Shown piece after piece: positions 25,152-34,000 of a stretch of 64,000 bases of DNA. This stretch comes from Aurantiacibacter suaedae (lineage in GTDB: Bacteria > Pseudomonadota > Alphaproteobacteria > Sphingomonadales > Sphingomonadaceae): contig NZ_SKCG01000001.1 of assembly GCF_005434915.1 (NCBI RefSeq), positions 372,001 through 436,000 on the forward strand, read 5' to 3'. The notes under the pieces were generated by a model. It was not told the origin of the DNA and ran no database searches. It worked only from the letters and a program-made list of their open reading frames with translations. Each line of letters begins with the position of its first letter. The first letter of the stretch is position 1. The position numbers were made by a program, and so were the translations under genes.

Positions 25152-26588
25152 ATGGTTGGATCCGGCGCAGTAGCGGCGAACGACGGCTGGTCGTCGCGCA
25201 CAGCATTCCTGATGGCGGCAATCGGTGCTGCGGTGGGGCTGGGCAACATCTGGCGCTTTCCAACTCTGGCTGGTGAAAATGGCGGCGGCGCCTTCGTGCT
25301 GGTCTATGTTTTGTGTGTGGCGCTGATCGGGATGCCGATGGTGCTGACCGAAGTGCTGCTTGGGCGCGCGGGCGGGGGCCATGCCGATGCCGTGGGTTCG
25401 GTGGCCGACGTGGCAGAGCGCTCGGGACGCAGCCGTATGTGGAGCACTTTCGGCCTGATCGAGGTGATCGCGGCCTTCTTCATCCTGTCGTTCTATTCCG
25501 TGGTGGCGGGCTGGGTGCTCAACTACGTGTTGCTGTCGGGCGGGGATGTCCTGTCGGCCGTGCTGGCAGGCAACCCGATGGCAACGGCCTTCGCCGAGCA
25601 AAGCCAGGCCGAGGTGACGGGCATGATGGGAACGCTGTTCAGCTCGCCCGGACGGATGATTGCTATGCACGCGCTGTTCATGGCCGTGACCCTGGGGATC
25701 GTGATGCTCGGAGTGGGCGGAGGGATCGAGAAGGCGGCCACCTGGCTGATGCCGGCCTTCTTCGTACTGCTGGTTCTCATCACGGTCTACGGCGCGTTTG
25801 AAGGCGCTTTTGCCGAGGCTGTGACGTTTCTTTTCACACCCGATTTCTCGGCGCTGACCCCGCTGGCGGTCAACGAAGCGCTGGGGCAGGCGTTCTTTTC
25901 GCTCAGCCTCGGGTCGGCGGCGCTTATCACCTATGGCTCCTATGTCCCGGCGCGGGTGAGCCTCGGCTCGACAGCGGCGATGATCGCGGCTGCCGATACG
26001 GGGGTAGCTCTCCTTGCCGGCCTGATGATATTCCCCATCGTGTTTGCCGCCGGGCTCGATCCTGCGGCGGGACCGGCGCTGATCTTTCAGTCGTTGCCGG
26101 TGGCGTTTCAGGGGATGCCAGGCGGCGCGCTGGTGGGGCTGGCGTTCTTCGTGCTGATCTTCTTTGCCGCGCTCACCAGTTCGATTTCGCTGCTTGAGGG
26201 CCCGACCGCGTTTGCCATGTCGGCGCTGAAGCTTCGCCGCGTTCCGGCGGCGATTTTGGTGGCCGTGCTGGCCTTCGCGATCGGGATTGCCTGTGCGCTG
26301 GGCTACAATGTGTGGTCGGACGTGCGACCGCTGGCTTTCTGGAGCATCTTCGAAAACACCGACATCCTCGATTCTATCGATGGGGTGACGGGCAAGCTGA
26401 TGTTGCCGCTGGCGGGGCTGGGCCTTGCGGTGTTTACCGGCTGGCGTGCCGACCGGCGGTTGGTCGAAGCGGAAAGCGGGCTTTCTGGCGTGGCCTTCGT
26501 ACTTTGGCGCGGTCTCGTGGTTTGGCTGGCGCCAGTCGCGGTTGGCCTTATCCTGTTGTTCGGGCTGTTCCCCGGCCTTTTGGGATAG
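25152..26588 (+). CDS. Neurotransmitter:sodium symporter (NSS) family transporter
   Basis: 478 residues, about 11 helices. The N-terminal signature SSRTAFLMAAIGAAVGLGNI followed by WRFPTLAGENGGGAF is the sodium and substrate site of LeuT/NSS transporters, which import amino acids with sodium. The family Asp/Gly-rich helix 6 region is in QAFFSLSLGSAALITYGSY, and the helix 8 sodium site is in FAALTSSISLLEGP. AGGGG at 25142-25146, 5 bases before ATG 25152, sets the start; an ATG at 25083 lacks one. Substrate not assigned. Confidence 0.9.
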   Translation: MVGSGAVAANDGWSSRTAFLMAAIGAAVGLGNIWRFPTLAGENGGGAFVLVYVLCVALIGMPMVLTEVLLGRAGGGHADAVGSVADVAERSGRSRMWSTFGLIEVIAAFFILSFYSVVAGWVLNYVLLSGGDVLSAVLAGNPMATAFAEQSQAEVTGMMGTLFSSPGRMIAMHALFMAVTLGIVMLGVGGGIEKAATWLMPAFFVLLVLITVYGAFEGAFAEAVTFLFTPDFSALTPLAVNEALGQAFFSLSLGSAALITYGSYVPARVSLGSTAAMIAAADTGVALLAGLMIFPIVFAAGLDPAAGPALIFQSLPVAFQGMPGGALVGLAFFVLIFFAALTSSISLLEGPTAFAMSALKLRRVPAAILVAVLAFAIGIACALGYNVWSDVRPLAFWSIFENTDILDSIDGVTGKLMLPLAGLGLAVFTGWRADRRLVEAESGLSGVAFVLWRGLVVWLAPVAVGLILLFGLFPGLLG

Positions 26589-26600
26589 GCCATACAATTC

Positions 26601-26626
26601 GGGCCGCCGCAGGGGGTGCGACGGCC
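26601..26626. terminator. Hairpin between convergent genes
   Basis: GGGCCG and CGGCCC arms with an inner GCA/TGC pair enclose a short G-rich loop. It lies 12 bases after the NSS transporter stop and 37 bases beyond the stop of the convergent flavin-domain gene, so it may serve both. The following sequence is only modestly T-rich. Confidence 0.5.
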
Positions 26627-26663
26627 CGAACAGCGCCATGCGGCGCCGCAAGTTTGTGCTTGT

Positions 26664-27134
26664 TTAGAGCGTTGTTTCGGCGTGCTCGTCTTTCGCTTCG
26701 TCCAGCATGTCGAAGCCGAACAGCATACGCGCCGTGTCGAGGAAGCCGAGGTCCGAGTTCCACAGCTCAGCCTGGCCCAGATCCATGCGTAACAGGATCA
26801 GTTCAGGATCCTGCTTGCCCTGCGGGTACCATGCCTCAACCGGCTTGCCCCAAAACTGCTCAAGCCGTTCGCGGCTCGGCTCTTCGCTGAGGACGCCATT
26901 GAAGCGTGCAAACATTTCGTGGCCCTTTCCAGCGAAAGTGGCAGTAACAGGCCCGCCTTTGGCAAGCTCAGACGAGCGGCGGCCAAAGAACCAGATCGCG
27001 TGATTGGCATCCTTGTCGAGCTGAGCGGTCATCGGAACAGCGGTGGAGGGATCGGCGTCCTGCTGCAGGAACACGAAGGGGCTGTCGTCCAGTTTCTTCC
27101 AGAAGCGCTGCTTGAGTTCGCTGATGTCGGTCAT
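26664..27134 (-). CDS. Pyridoxamine 5'-phosphate oxidase-fold protein (general stress protein 26-like)
   Basis: 156 residues with a split-barrel FMN-binding fold: SPFVFLQQD, MTAQLDKDANHAIWFFGRRS, VTATFAGKGHEMFARFNG and WGKPVEAWYPQG are typical of the YdaG/GSP26 stress-protein group. It probably binds FMN or F420-like flavin; the function is not established. AAGGAG lies 7 bases before ATG 27134, while an upstream ATG at 27191 has no such site. It is divergent from imuA, and the LexA box at 27205-27219 lies between the two starts, so SOS control of this gene is possible. Confidence 0.75.
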   Translation of the reverse strand: MTDISELKQRFWKKLDDSPFVFLQQDADPSTAVPMTAQLDKDANHAIWFFGRRSSELAKGGPVTATFAGKGHEMFARFNGVLSEEPSRERLEQFWGKPVEAWYPQGKQDPELILLRMDLGQAELWNSDLGFLDTARMLFGFDMLDEAKDEHAETTL

Positions 27135-27204
27135 GAATAATCTCCTTTGCCTACCAACGCCATATTCACGCGGCGGTTCCACTCTTGTCATGGCTCAGAA
27201 ATAA

Positions 27205-27219
27205 GAACATAATAAGAAC
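27205..27219 (+). promoter_or_regulatory. LexA (SOS) box before imuA
   Basis: GAACATAATAAGAAC is an exact match to the alphaproteobacterial LexA site GAAC-N7-GAAC. It ends 14 bases before the imuA ATG, with AAAGGAG between them at 27219-27225. It also lies 71 bases upstream of the divergent flavin-domain gene. Confidence 0.93.
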
Positions 27220-27233
27220 AAAGGAGTCGAATC

Positions 27234-27962
27234 ATGGAGCTTGCCTCGCTGCCAAGGGCGGTGGAACTGGTTCATGCAGGCGCGCGCAACCCGCATTGGC
27301 ATCCCGGTGTTGCCCCGGCACTGCATAGCGAAATCTTTGCCGCCTCCAGCGATGGCGGTGGCATGGGCGCGCTGCTGGCGCTGGCAGGCGCGGCCCTGCG
27401 TCAGCGCGAGCGTGGCCGGGTGGAGGAGCGGGCGCTGCTGTGGGTACAGGACAAGGCGGCCATCCGGCTGAGCGGGCGGCCCTATCCTCCCGGCCTGCCG
27501 CAAGGCTTGCGCCACCGCGTCATTCACGTTGCGGCAGATAGTGCCAAAGATGCGCTGTTTGCCTTGGAGGAGGGTCTGCGCTGTCGCGATCTGGCCTGCG
27601 TGATCGGCGAGATTGGCGGCAACCCCAAGGAGATGAGCTTCACCGCCTCGCGCCGGCTCACGCTGGCGGCGGAGCGGCATGACGTGCCGCTGTTCGTGCT
27701 CAGGCACGACGCGCGGCCCGATCTCGGCTCGGCACGGATGCGCTGGCAGGTGTGCTCGGCGCCATCGGTTCCGCCACTGTGGGATCGCGGTGCCCCCGGC
27801 CATCCGAGCTGGCATGCCGAGCTGTTCCGTGCCCGCGGGCACGCTCCGGGAGAATGGACCTTGCGCGATGATGGACACGCCCTTGGCGCCGAACGGATCG
27901 CCGCGCCGGATCATGGCGATCTGGTGCCAGACGCTGGCGCTCGATCGCTGGCGACAGGCTGA
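27234..27962 (+). CDS. imuA: SOS mutagenesis accessory protein ImuA
   Basis: 242 residues, a RecA-like helper of the ImuB/DnaE2 translesion mutasome. The family pattern is seen in LHSEIFAASSDGGGMGALLALA, RALLWVQD, GLPQGLRHRVIHVAA, DALFALEEGLRCRDLACVIGE and SFTASRRLTLAAERHDVPLFVLR. No intact Walker A (GxxxxGKT) is visible, as is usual in this subfamily. It begins 14 bases after a LexA box and overlaps imuB at its 3' end, so both proteins are made from one SOS-induced transcript. Confidence 0.9.
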   Translation: MELASLPRAVELVHAGARNPHWHPGVAPALHSEIFAASSDGGGMGALLALAGAALRQRERGRVEERALLWVQDKAAIRLSGRPYPPGLPQGLRHRVIHVAADSAKDALFALEEGLRCRDLACVIGEIGGNPKEMSFTASRRLTLAAERHDVPLFVLRHDARPDLGSARMRWQVCSAPSVPPLWDRGAPGHPSWHAELFRARGHAPGEWTLRDDGHALGAERIAAPDHGDLVPDAGARSLATG

Positions 27963-29475
27963 AGGCTGCGCGCCCGGAGAGGGGCCCGACGCTGCGCCGC
28001 TGGTTCTGACTATGGACACGGCCCATGGCCCCCGCATCGAAGCGGCGAACCCGGCCGCGCTGGCCGAAGGAGCCGCGCCGGGCATGATGCTGGCCGATGC
28101 GCGCACCCTGTGCCCAAGGCTCGATTTGCGCCCGGCAGACCCGGCGGGCGACCTCGCCTTTCTTGAGCGGTTCGCCGTGTGGGCGCAGCGCTGGGGACCG
28201 TGGAGCGCGCTCGACGCGCCAGAGGGTGTGCTGGTCGATGTGTCAGCGGTGGCGCACTTGTTCGGCGGCGAGGCACGCTTGCTGGCCGACGTGGTGGCTT
28301 GCTGTGCCGGGCGCGGGCTGGCCGTGCGGGTGGCCATCGCGCCCACGGCAGGGGCGGCTTGGGCGCTGGCGCACCATGGGCCGGAGCGCGCGATCCTTGC
28401 GCCGGAAGACGACCCGCTGGCGCGCCTTGCCGATCTACCCGTTGCCGCACTCAGGCTCGATCCCGATGTGCTGCTGGTGCTGCGAAGGCTCGGGCTGAAG
28501 CGGATCGGCGATCTGGTGCGGGTTGAGAGCGGCGCAGGCGACCGGGCCAGCGGACGTGATGCGCTGCGCCGCCGCTTTCGCACCCGCCATGCCGCCAGCG
28601 CCAACCCGCTGATCCGTCTCGACCAGCTTATCGGCCACGTGCCCGAGCCACTGCTGCCCGTGACCATGCCCGAGGTGCCGCTGGTGCAGCGCCGCCTGAT
28701 GGAACCAATCCGCCACCGCGATCCGCTCGACACGGTAATGATCGATCTGGCGGCGGATATGGAGCGGCTGCTCGAAGGGCGGGGGGAGGGAGCACGGCGG
28801 CTCGATCTGGCTATGTGGCGCGTCGATGGCGAGGTGCTCACGCGCCGCCTCGAACTGGCTGCGGCCACTCGCGAAGCCACACATATCTGCCGTCTGTTCG
28901 CGGCAAAGCTCGACGATATCGACGCCGGGTTCGGGATCGAGATGGTGCGCCTCACCGCCAGCTGGGCGCAGCCGCTGCCGTTGGGTCAGGCCGATCTCGA
29001 AGCCGCCGCCGAGGAGCATGGCACCTCGCTTGCAGCCTGTATCGACCGGCTCAGCGTGCGGCTTGGGGCAGGGGCGGTGCGTCGTCCAGTACTGCACGCC
29101 AGCCACATTCCCGAACGCAGCCTGCGTTGGCAGGCCCCGCTGGAGCCCGAGCCGCTCCATCAGGAAGAGCTGCGCTTCCACGCCCGCCCGACAAAACTGC
29201 TCGACAAGGCGGAGGCGATTTCGGTGCTCTACGCCAGCCCAGATGGCTATCCGCGCCGGTTTCGCTGGCGCGGCGAGGTGCATGAAGTGGCGCGGGTCGA
29301 GGGGCCGGAGCGGATCGCCCCCGAATGGTGGCGCGAGCGCGGCAATGCGCGCCTGCGCGACTATTACCGCGTCGAAGATGGCTTGGGGCGGCGTTACTGG
29401 ATTTACCGCAGCGGTCTTCCTGACGATGGGCGCGGCGGAATGCCCGTGTGGTTTCTCCAAGGCTTGTGCGGATAA
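27868..29475 (+). CDS. imuB: Y-family polymerase-like protein ImuB
   Basis: About 535 residues. ImuB bridges ImuA, DnaE2 and the sliding clamp but is catalytically dead. The N-terminal strand RRIMAIWCQTLALDRW and VLVDVSAVAHLFGGE correspond to polymerase positions where active enzymes carry the metal-binding Asp and Asp-Glu; the second acidic residue is absent here. The finger/little-finger parts follow (AILAPEDDPLARLADLPV, LRRLGLKRIGDLV). GQADLEAA, about residue 375, is a candidate clamp-binding site. The start may be ATG 27868, 27871 or 27913; each overlaps imuA by 50-95 bases. Confidence 0.88.
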   Translation: MMDTPLAPNGSPRRIMAIWCQTLALDRWRQAEGCAPGEGPDAAPLVLTMDTAHGPRIEAANPAALAEGAAPGMMLADARTLCPRLDLRPADPAGDLAFLERFAVWAQRWGPWSALDAPEGVLVDVSAVAHLFGGEARLLADVVACCAGRGLAVRVAIAPTAGAAWALAHHGPERAILAPEDDPLARLADLPVAALRLDPDVLLVLRRLGLKRIGDLVRVESGAGDRASGRDALRRRFRTRHAASANPLIRLDQLIGHVPEPLLPVTMPEVPLVQRRLMEPIRHRDPLDTVMIDLAADMERLLEGRGEGARRLDLAMWRVDGEVLTRRLELAAATREATHICRLFAAKLDDIDAGFGIEMVRLTASWAQPLPLGQADLEAAAEEHGTSLAACIDRLSVRLGAGAVRRPVLHASHIPERSLRWQAPLEPEPLHQEELRFHARPTKLLDKAEAISVLYASPDGYPRRFRWRGEVHEVARVEGPERIAPEWWRERGNARLRDYYRVEDGLGRRYWIYRSGLPDDGRGGMPVWFLQGLCG

Positions 29476-29518
29476 ATATGACACTTATGTGACGCACCCC
29501 CTTAGAGAAAGAACTGTC

Positions 29519-29968
29519 ATGCAAAGCTATGTAATTAAATCTTTAATCTTCATGCCGGTCGCATTGCTGGCCGCCTGCGCCGACGAAGATACTGCGCAGG
29601 AGCGGGCAGAAGATCAGGTGGAAATGGCCGCCGAAACCAGCGCTGCCCAATCGGGCAACACCATCGTAGCGCTCGGCCTGACCGAATGGGAACTGCTCGA
29701 TGGCGAACTGCGGAGCACCGACGGACGCGAACTGGCCGACGTTGCAGCGATCCGGCGCGATACAGAAGGCTCGGTCAATCGTCTGCTGGTGGAAATCGAG
29801 GATAGCAATCCCGATCGCTATGTCGAAGTGCCGATTGAGGGCCTGACCGTGCAACGCCAAGGCGACGATATCGACCTTGTTACCTCGATGACAGCCGACG
29901 ACCTGATGGCTTTGCCCGAAGTCGCACTATCCGAGATGCCGGCAGCGCCCACCCCGGCAGCAACATAA
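29519..29968 (+). CDS. Small predicted lipoprotein, third gene of the imuAB unit
   Basis: 149 residues, no known family. The N-terminus MQSYVIKSLIFMPVALL ends in a lipobox LAAC at residues 17-20. The mature part is acidic (ADEDTAQERAEDQVEMAAE), with a region about 50-120 (LTEWELLDGELRSTDG, VNRLLVEIEDSNPDRYVEV) that suggests a small PRC-barrel-like or beta fold, and a Pro/Ala tail. The start is ATG 29519; the frame is also open upstream, but there it lies inside imuB in another frame. It is 43 bases from the imuB stop with no terminator between, so it is probably induced with the mutasome. Confidence 0.65.
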   Translation: MQSYVIKSLIFMPVALLAACADEDTAQERAEDQVEMAAETSAAQSGNTIVALGLTEWELLDGELRSTDGRELADVAAIRRDTEGSVNRLLVEIEDSNPDRYVEVPIEGLTVQRQGDDIDLVTSMTADDLMALPEVALSEMPAAPTPAAT

Positions 29969-29977
29969 TACCAAGAA

Positions 29978-30013
29978 CTGCGGCAAGGCAGATCGAAATC
30001 CGCCTTGCCGCAG
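29978..30013. terminator. Strong hairpin between the lipoprotein gene and terC
   Basis: A perfect 12-bp stem, CTGCGGCAAGGC (29978-29989) with GCCTTGCCGCAG (30002-30013), encloses GAT-CGAA-ATC. It separates convergent genes, 10 bases after the lipoprotein stop and 12 from the terC stop, and probably terminates both. Confidence 0.78.
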
Positions 30014-30024
30014 ACCTATCTGAT

Positions 30025-30828
30025 TTACCCCGAGGTAGCCTTCTTTGCCCGCCGGTTGCGCTGCACCATATTGAGCAACTCCACACCGACAGAGAAGCCC
30101 ATCGCCGCATAGATATAGCCCTTCGGCACGTGAACGCCGAAACCGTCGGCGATCAGCACGAGGCCGATCATTACCAGGAAGGCCAGAGCCAGCATCACCA
30201 GCGTCGGGTTTTTCTCGATGAACTTCGCCAGCGGATCGGCCGCCACCATCATGACACCCACGGTGATCACCACGGCCGTGACCATGATCGGGATCTCGTC
30301 GGTCATACCAACGGCGGTGAGGATCGAATCGACCGAGAACACCATGTCGATCGCCACGATCTGCAGGATCACCGCTCCGAAAGTAGCGGTCGCCGCGGCG
30401 GCAGCGCCGGGGGTCTTGTCCAGCAGTTCGCCCGAATTGTCTTCCGGCTCCATCGAATGATGGATTTCCTTGGTGGCCTTCCACAGCAGGAAAAGCCCGC
30501 CTGCCAGAAGGATCAGGTCACGGCCAGAGAAGGCGGTATCGAAGGTCGGCTCGCCATAGGGGCCGGGTGCACCGCGAATGCCGAGATCGAACAGCGGCGC
30601 CTGCAAGGTGACGAGCCAGCCAATCAGCATCAGCAGGCCGATCCGCATCACCAATGCCAGCGCAAGGCCGATGCGGCGCGCCCGCTGTTGCTGGTGCACG
30701 GGCAGCTTGTTCGAGAGGATGGCGATGAAGATGAGGTTGTCGATCCCGAGCACGACTTCGAGCGCAATCAGCGTAAGCAGCGCGAGCCATGCGCCGGGAT
30801 CGGAAAGAAGGGCGAGGATATCCATCAA
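30025..30828 (-). CDS. TerC-family integral membrane protein
   Basis: 267 residues with seven or more helices. The TerC signatures are clear: [16 protein letters not shown] (about residues 23-38) and [18 protein letters not shown] (about 157-174), each with conserved acidic residues in membrane helices, and a C-terminal [21 protein letters not shown]. Family members are implicated in metal efflux (for example manganese) and tellurite resistance; the substrate here is unassigned. It is inverted relative to the SOS genes on both sides and splits the imuAB and dnaE2 units. A distant paralogue (DUF475) is at 23-24 kb. Confidence 0.9.
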   Translation of the reverse strand: MMDILALLSDPGAWLALLTLIALEVVLGIDNLIFIAILSNKLPVHQQQRARRIGLALALVMRIGLLMLIGWLVTLQAPLFDLGIRGAPGPYGEPTFDTAFSGRDLILLAGGLFLLWKATKEIHHSMEPEDNSGELLDKTPGAAAAATATFGAVILQIVAIDMVFSVDSILTAVGMTDEIPIMVTAVVITVGVMMVAADPLAKFIEKNPTLVMLALAFLVMIGLVLIADGFGVHVPKGYIYAAMGFSVGVELLNMVQRNRRAKKATSG

Positions 30829-30995
30829 TGGTCCCTGTTACTGAGGGCCGCATTGCGAAACGGCCCCTGTTGAAGCGTCCGACATCACGAGCAAATGCTC
30901 GCCAGAGGGGCCCGGTCGCCCATGCGGTTTAGCTGTGCTCAGGCCGGATGGAAAGGTTCCATGGCAGACGAATGTTGTTGGCGGCCCGATTTAAA

Positions 30996-31010
30996 GAACA
31001 TATGTAGAAC
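30996..31010 (+). promoter_or_regulatory. LexA (SOS) box before dnaE2
   Basis: GAACATATGTAGAAC exactly matches GAAC-N7-GAAC. It ends 30 bases before the first dnaE2 start candidate (GTG 31041). The same ACATATGT core is repeated immediately after it. Confidence 0.93.
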
Positions 31011-31040
31011 ATATGTGGCCAGCTACGATCATCGAAAAGG

Positions 31041-34000
31041 GTGCCTGTCGAAGGGAAGGCCCCTGTGCCTGACGCTCCGCTCACACCTGGCAAGCGTCAT
31101 GTAGAGGTCGACCCCGAGCTGATCGGGCAACCCCCGCGTGCCAGCTTCGTCGAGCTGGGGGTGATGAGCTGCTTCTCCTTTCTACGCGGGGCTTCCGATG
31201 CGGTCGACCTTGCGCTCACCGCGCGGGCGTTGGGCTACGATGCGCTGGGCATTGCCGATGCCAATTCGATGGCGGGCGTGGTGCGCGTGCATACCGAGGC
31301 CAAGGCGCTGAAGCTGCGCCCGGTGATCGGCTGCCGGATCGAGACGGTCGAGGGGCTGGCCTTCCTTGCCTATCCGCGAGACCGCGCCGCCTATGGGCAC
31401 CTGTGCCGCCTGATCTCGGCAGGCCGGATGCAGACGCTGGACGGCGAGTGGCAGGAAAAAGGGGCCTGCGCGATTTCGCTGGCGATGCTGGCAGCTCATG
31501 CTGAGGGAGTTCACCTGATTGCCCTGCCACCGCGCGATCTGATGGCGGAGTTCACCATTGCGGTGGAGGATAATGTGGTGGCCTTTCCGGGCCGCTCACA
31601 GAGGCCGCAGAGGGATTTGGCGCGCGATCCTATCTTTGCGGACTCTGTGAGCGCAGCAAAAACCCGCCAGCTCACCGCCGCATACGTGGACCTGCTCCCG
31701 CACCTTGTCGAGCAGCTCCCCACCATGAAGCACCTTGCCGCCAGCTTCCTCTATGCCGGCGATGACATCGCAAGGATCGAGCGGCTCGACATGCTCGCCC
31801 ATGCCAACGCGCTGACGATCCTTGCCACCAACGACGTTCACCATCACGCCCCCGAGCGCCGCCCGCTGCAAGACGTGATGAGCGCGATCCGCCACAAGAC
31901 CACTATCGCCAAGGCAGGCCACCTGCTCCACGCCAATGCCGAGCGGCACCTGAAATCGCCCGCAGAGATGGAGCGCCTGTTCGCCCGCTGGCCTCACGCC
32001 ATCGCAGCAACGCGGCAAATTGCCGATGCCTGCACCTTCGATCTGGAGCAGTTGGCATATGACTACCCTGAGGAGATCCACCCCAAAGGCCGCACCCCGC
32101 AGGAACACCTCGAAGCCGAGACATGGATAGGTGCCAAGCGGCGCTATCCACCTGAGGAATTTCCGCAAGGCGTCCCCTCGTCGGTGCGCGAGACGCTGGA
32201 GCGCGAGCTGGCGCTGATCGGCAAGCTGGGCCTCGCGCGCTATTTCCTCACCATCAAGGACATCGTCGATTTCGCCCGTAGGCAGGAGCCGCCGATCCTG
32301 TGCCAGGGGCGGGGCAGTGCGGCCAATTCAGCGGTTTGCTACGTGCTCGGCATCACCAGCGTGGACCCGGCGAAACACGCTCTGCTGTTCGACCGCTTCA
32401 TCTCCGAAGAGCGTAAGGAGCCGCCCGATATCGACGTCGATTTCGAGCACGAGCGGCGCGAAGAGGTGATCCAGTATATCTACCGCAAATATGGCCGCCA
32501 CCGCGCGGGGCTGTGCGCGACGGTGATCCACTACCGCCCGCGCATGGCGATCCGCGAAGTGGGCAAGGTGATGGGCCTCAGCGAAGATGTCACCTCGGCG
32601 CTGGCGCGCACGGTCTGGGGCAGCATGGGCCGCGAGGTGAGCCACCGCCACGCCGAGGAAATCGGCATGGATCTATCCGACCCGCACCTCAGGCGCGTGC
32701 TGGCGCTGACCGAGCAAATGATCGGGATGCCACGCCATCTCAGCCAGCATGTTGGCGGCTTCATCCTCACCGCTAGCCCGCTCACCGAGACGGTGCCGAT
32801 CGGCAATGGCGCCATGCCCGAGCGTTCGCTCATCGAATGGGACAAGGACGATATCGACGCGCTCGGCATCCTCAAGGTCGATGTGCTGGCGCTGGGGATG
32901 CTCACCTGCATCCGCAAATGTCTCGACCTGCTGGAGGATCACCATGACCGCGCGCTCACGCTGGCGACGGTGCCGCGCGAGGACGAGGAGACCTACGCGA
33001 TGCTGCGCAAGGGCGATTCGCTGGGGGTGTTTCAGGTCGAGAGCCGGGCGCAGATGAACATGCTACCCCGGCTGCGCCCGCGCGAGTTTTATGACCTTGT
33101 GATCCAGGTCGCGATCGTGCGCCCCGGCCCGATCCAGGGCGACATGGTGCATCCCTACCTGCGCCGGCGGCGCGGAGCGGAGGCGGTGGAGATACCCGCG
33201 CCGAGCCCTGAACATGGCCCGCCCGATGAACTGTCGAGCATTCTCAAGCGGACCTTGGGCGTGCCGATCTTTCAGGAGCAGGCGATGAAGATCGCGCTCG
33301 ATGCGGCCAAGTTCAGCGCTCTCGAAGCGAACCGGCTGCGCAAGGCCATGGCCACCTTCCGCAGCCGGGGCATGGTCGACGAATTGCAGGATATGATGGT
33401 CGGGCGCATGATAAAACGGGGCTATAACCCGGAGTTTGCGGAGCGGTGCTTCAACCAGATCAAGGGCTTTGGCGAATATGGCTTTCCCGAAAGCCACGCG
33501 GCGAGCTTTGCGCATCTGGTTTATGTTTCGAGCTGGCTGAAGTGCCACTTCCCCGGCGCCTTTGCCTGCGCCTTGCTCAATTCGCAGCCTATGGGGTTTT
33601 ACGCACCGGCGCAGATCGTTCGCGATGCGCGCGAGCATGGCGTGGTGGTGCTGCCGGTCGATGTGAACAGATCGGGATGGGATTGTACTCTGGAGGTGTT
33701 GGACGAGCGCTCACAGAACGAAAAATCCCCATCCGGCAGGCAAGACCGGCACATCGCTCTGCGCCTCGGCTTCCGCCAGCTCGACGGCCTGCCCGAACAC
33801 GCCGCCGCCATGCTGGTCGCCGCGCGGCAGGCAGGCGGGGCCTTTGCCGATGTGAACGACCTGCGCGAACGCGCGCGGTTGATCCCTGCGCATATCGAAA
33901 AGCTCGCCAGTGCCGACTGTTTTGTCTCGCTCAGCCTCAGCCGTAGGCAGGCGCTGTGGGATGCACGCAGCCTCGTCTCCGCGCCAGACCTGCCGCTGTT

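Noticed and set aside
24297-26651. 784-codon open frame on the minus strand across the NSS transporter and panB
   Set aside because: Composition is His/Arg/Gln-rich with no domain; both overlapped genes are clear homologues in other frames.
30895-31104. Small frame upstream of dnaE2
   Set aside because: It spans the LexA box and the dnaE2 start region, has no homology or ribosome-binding site.
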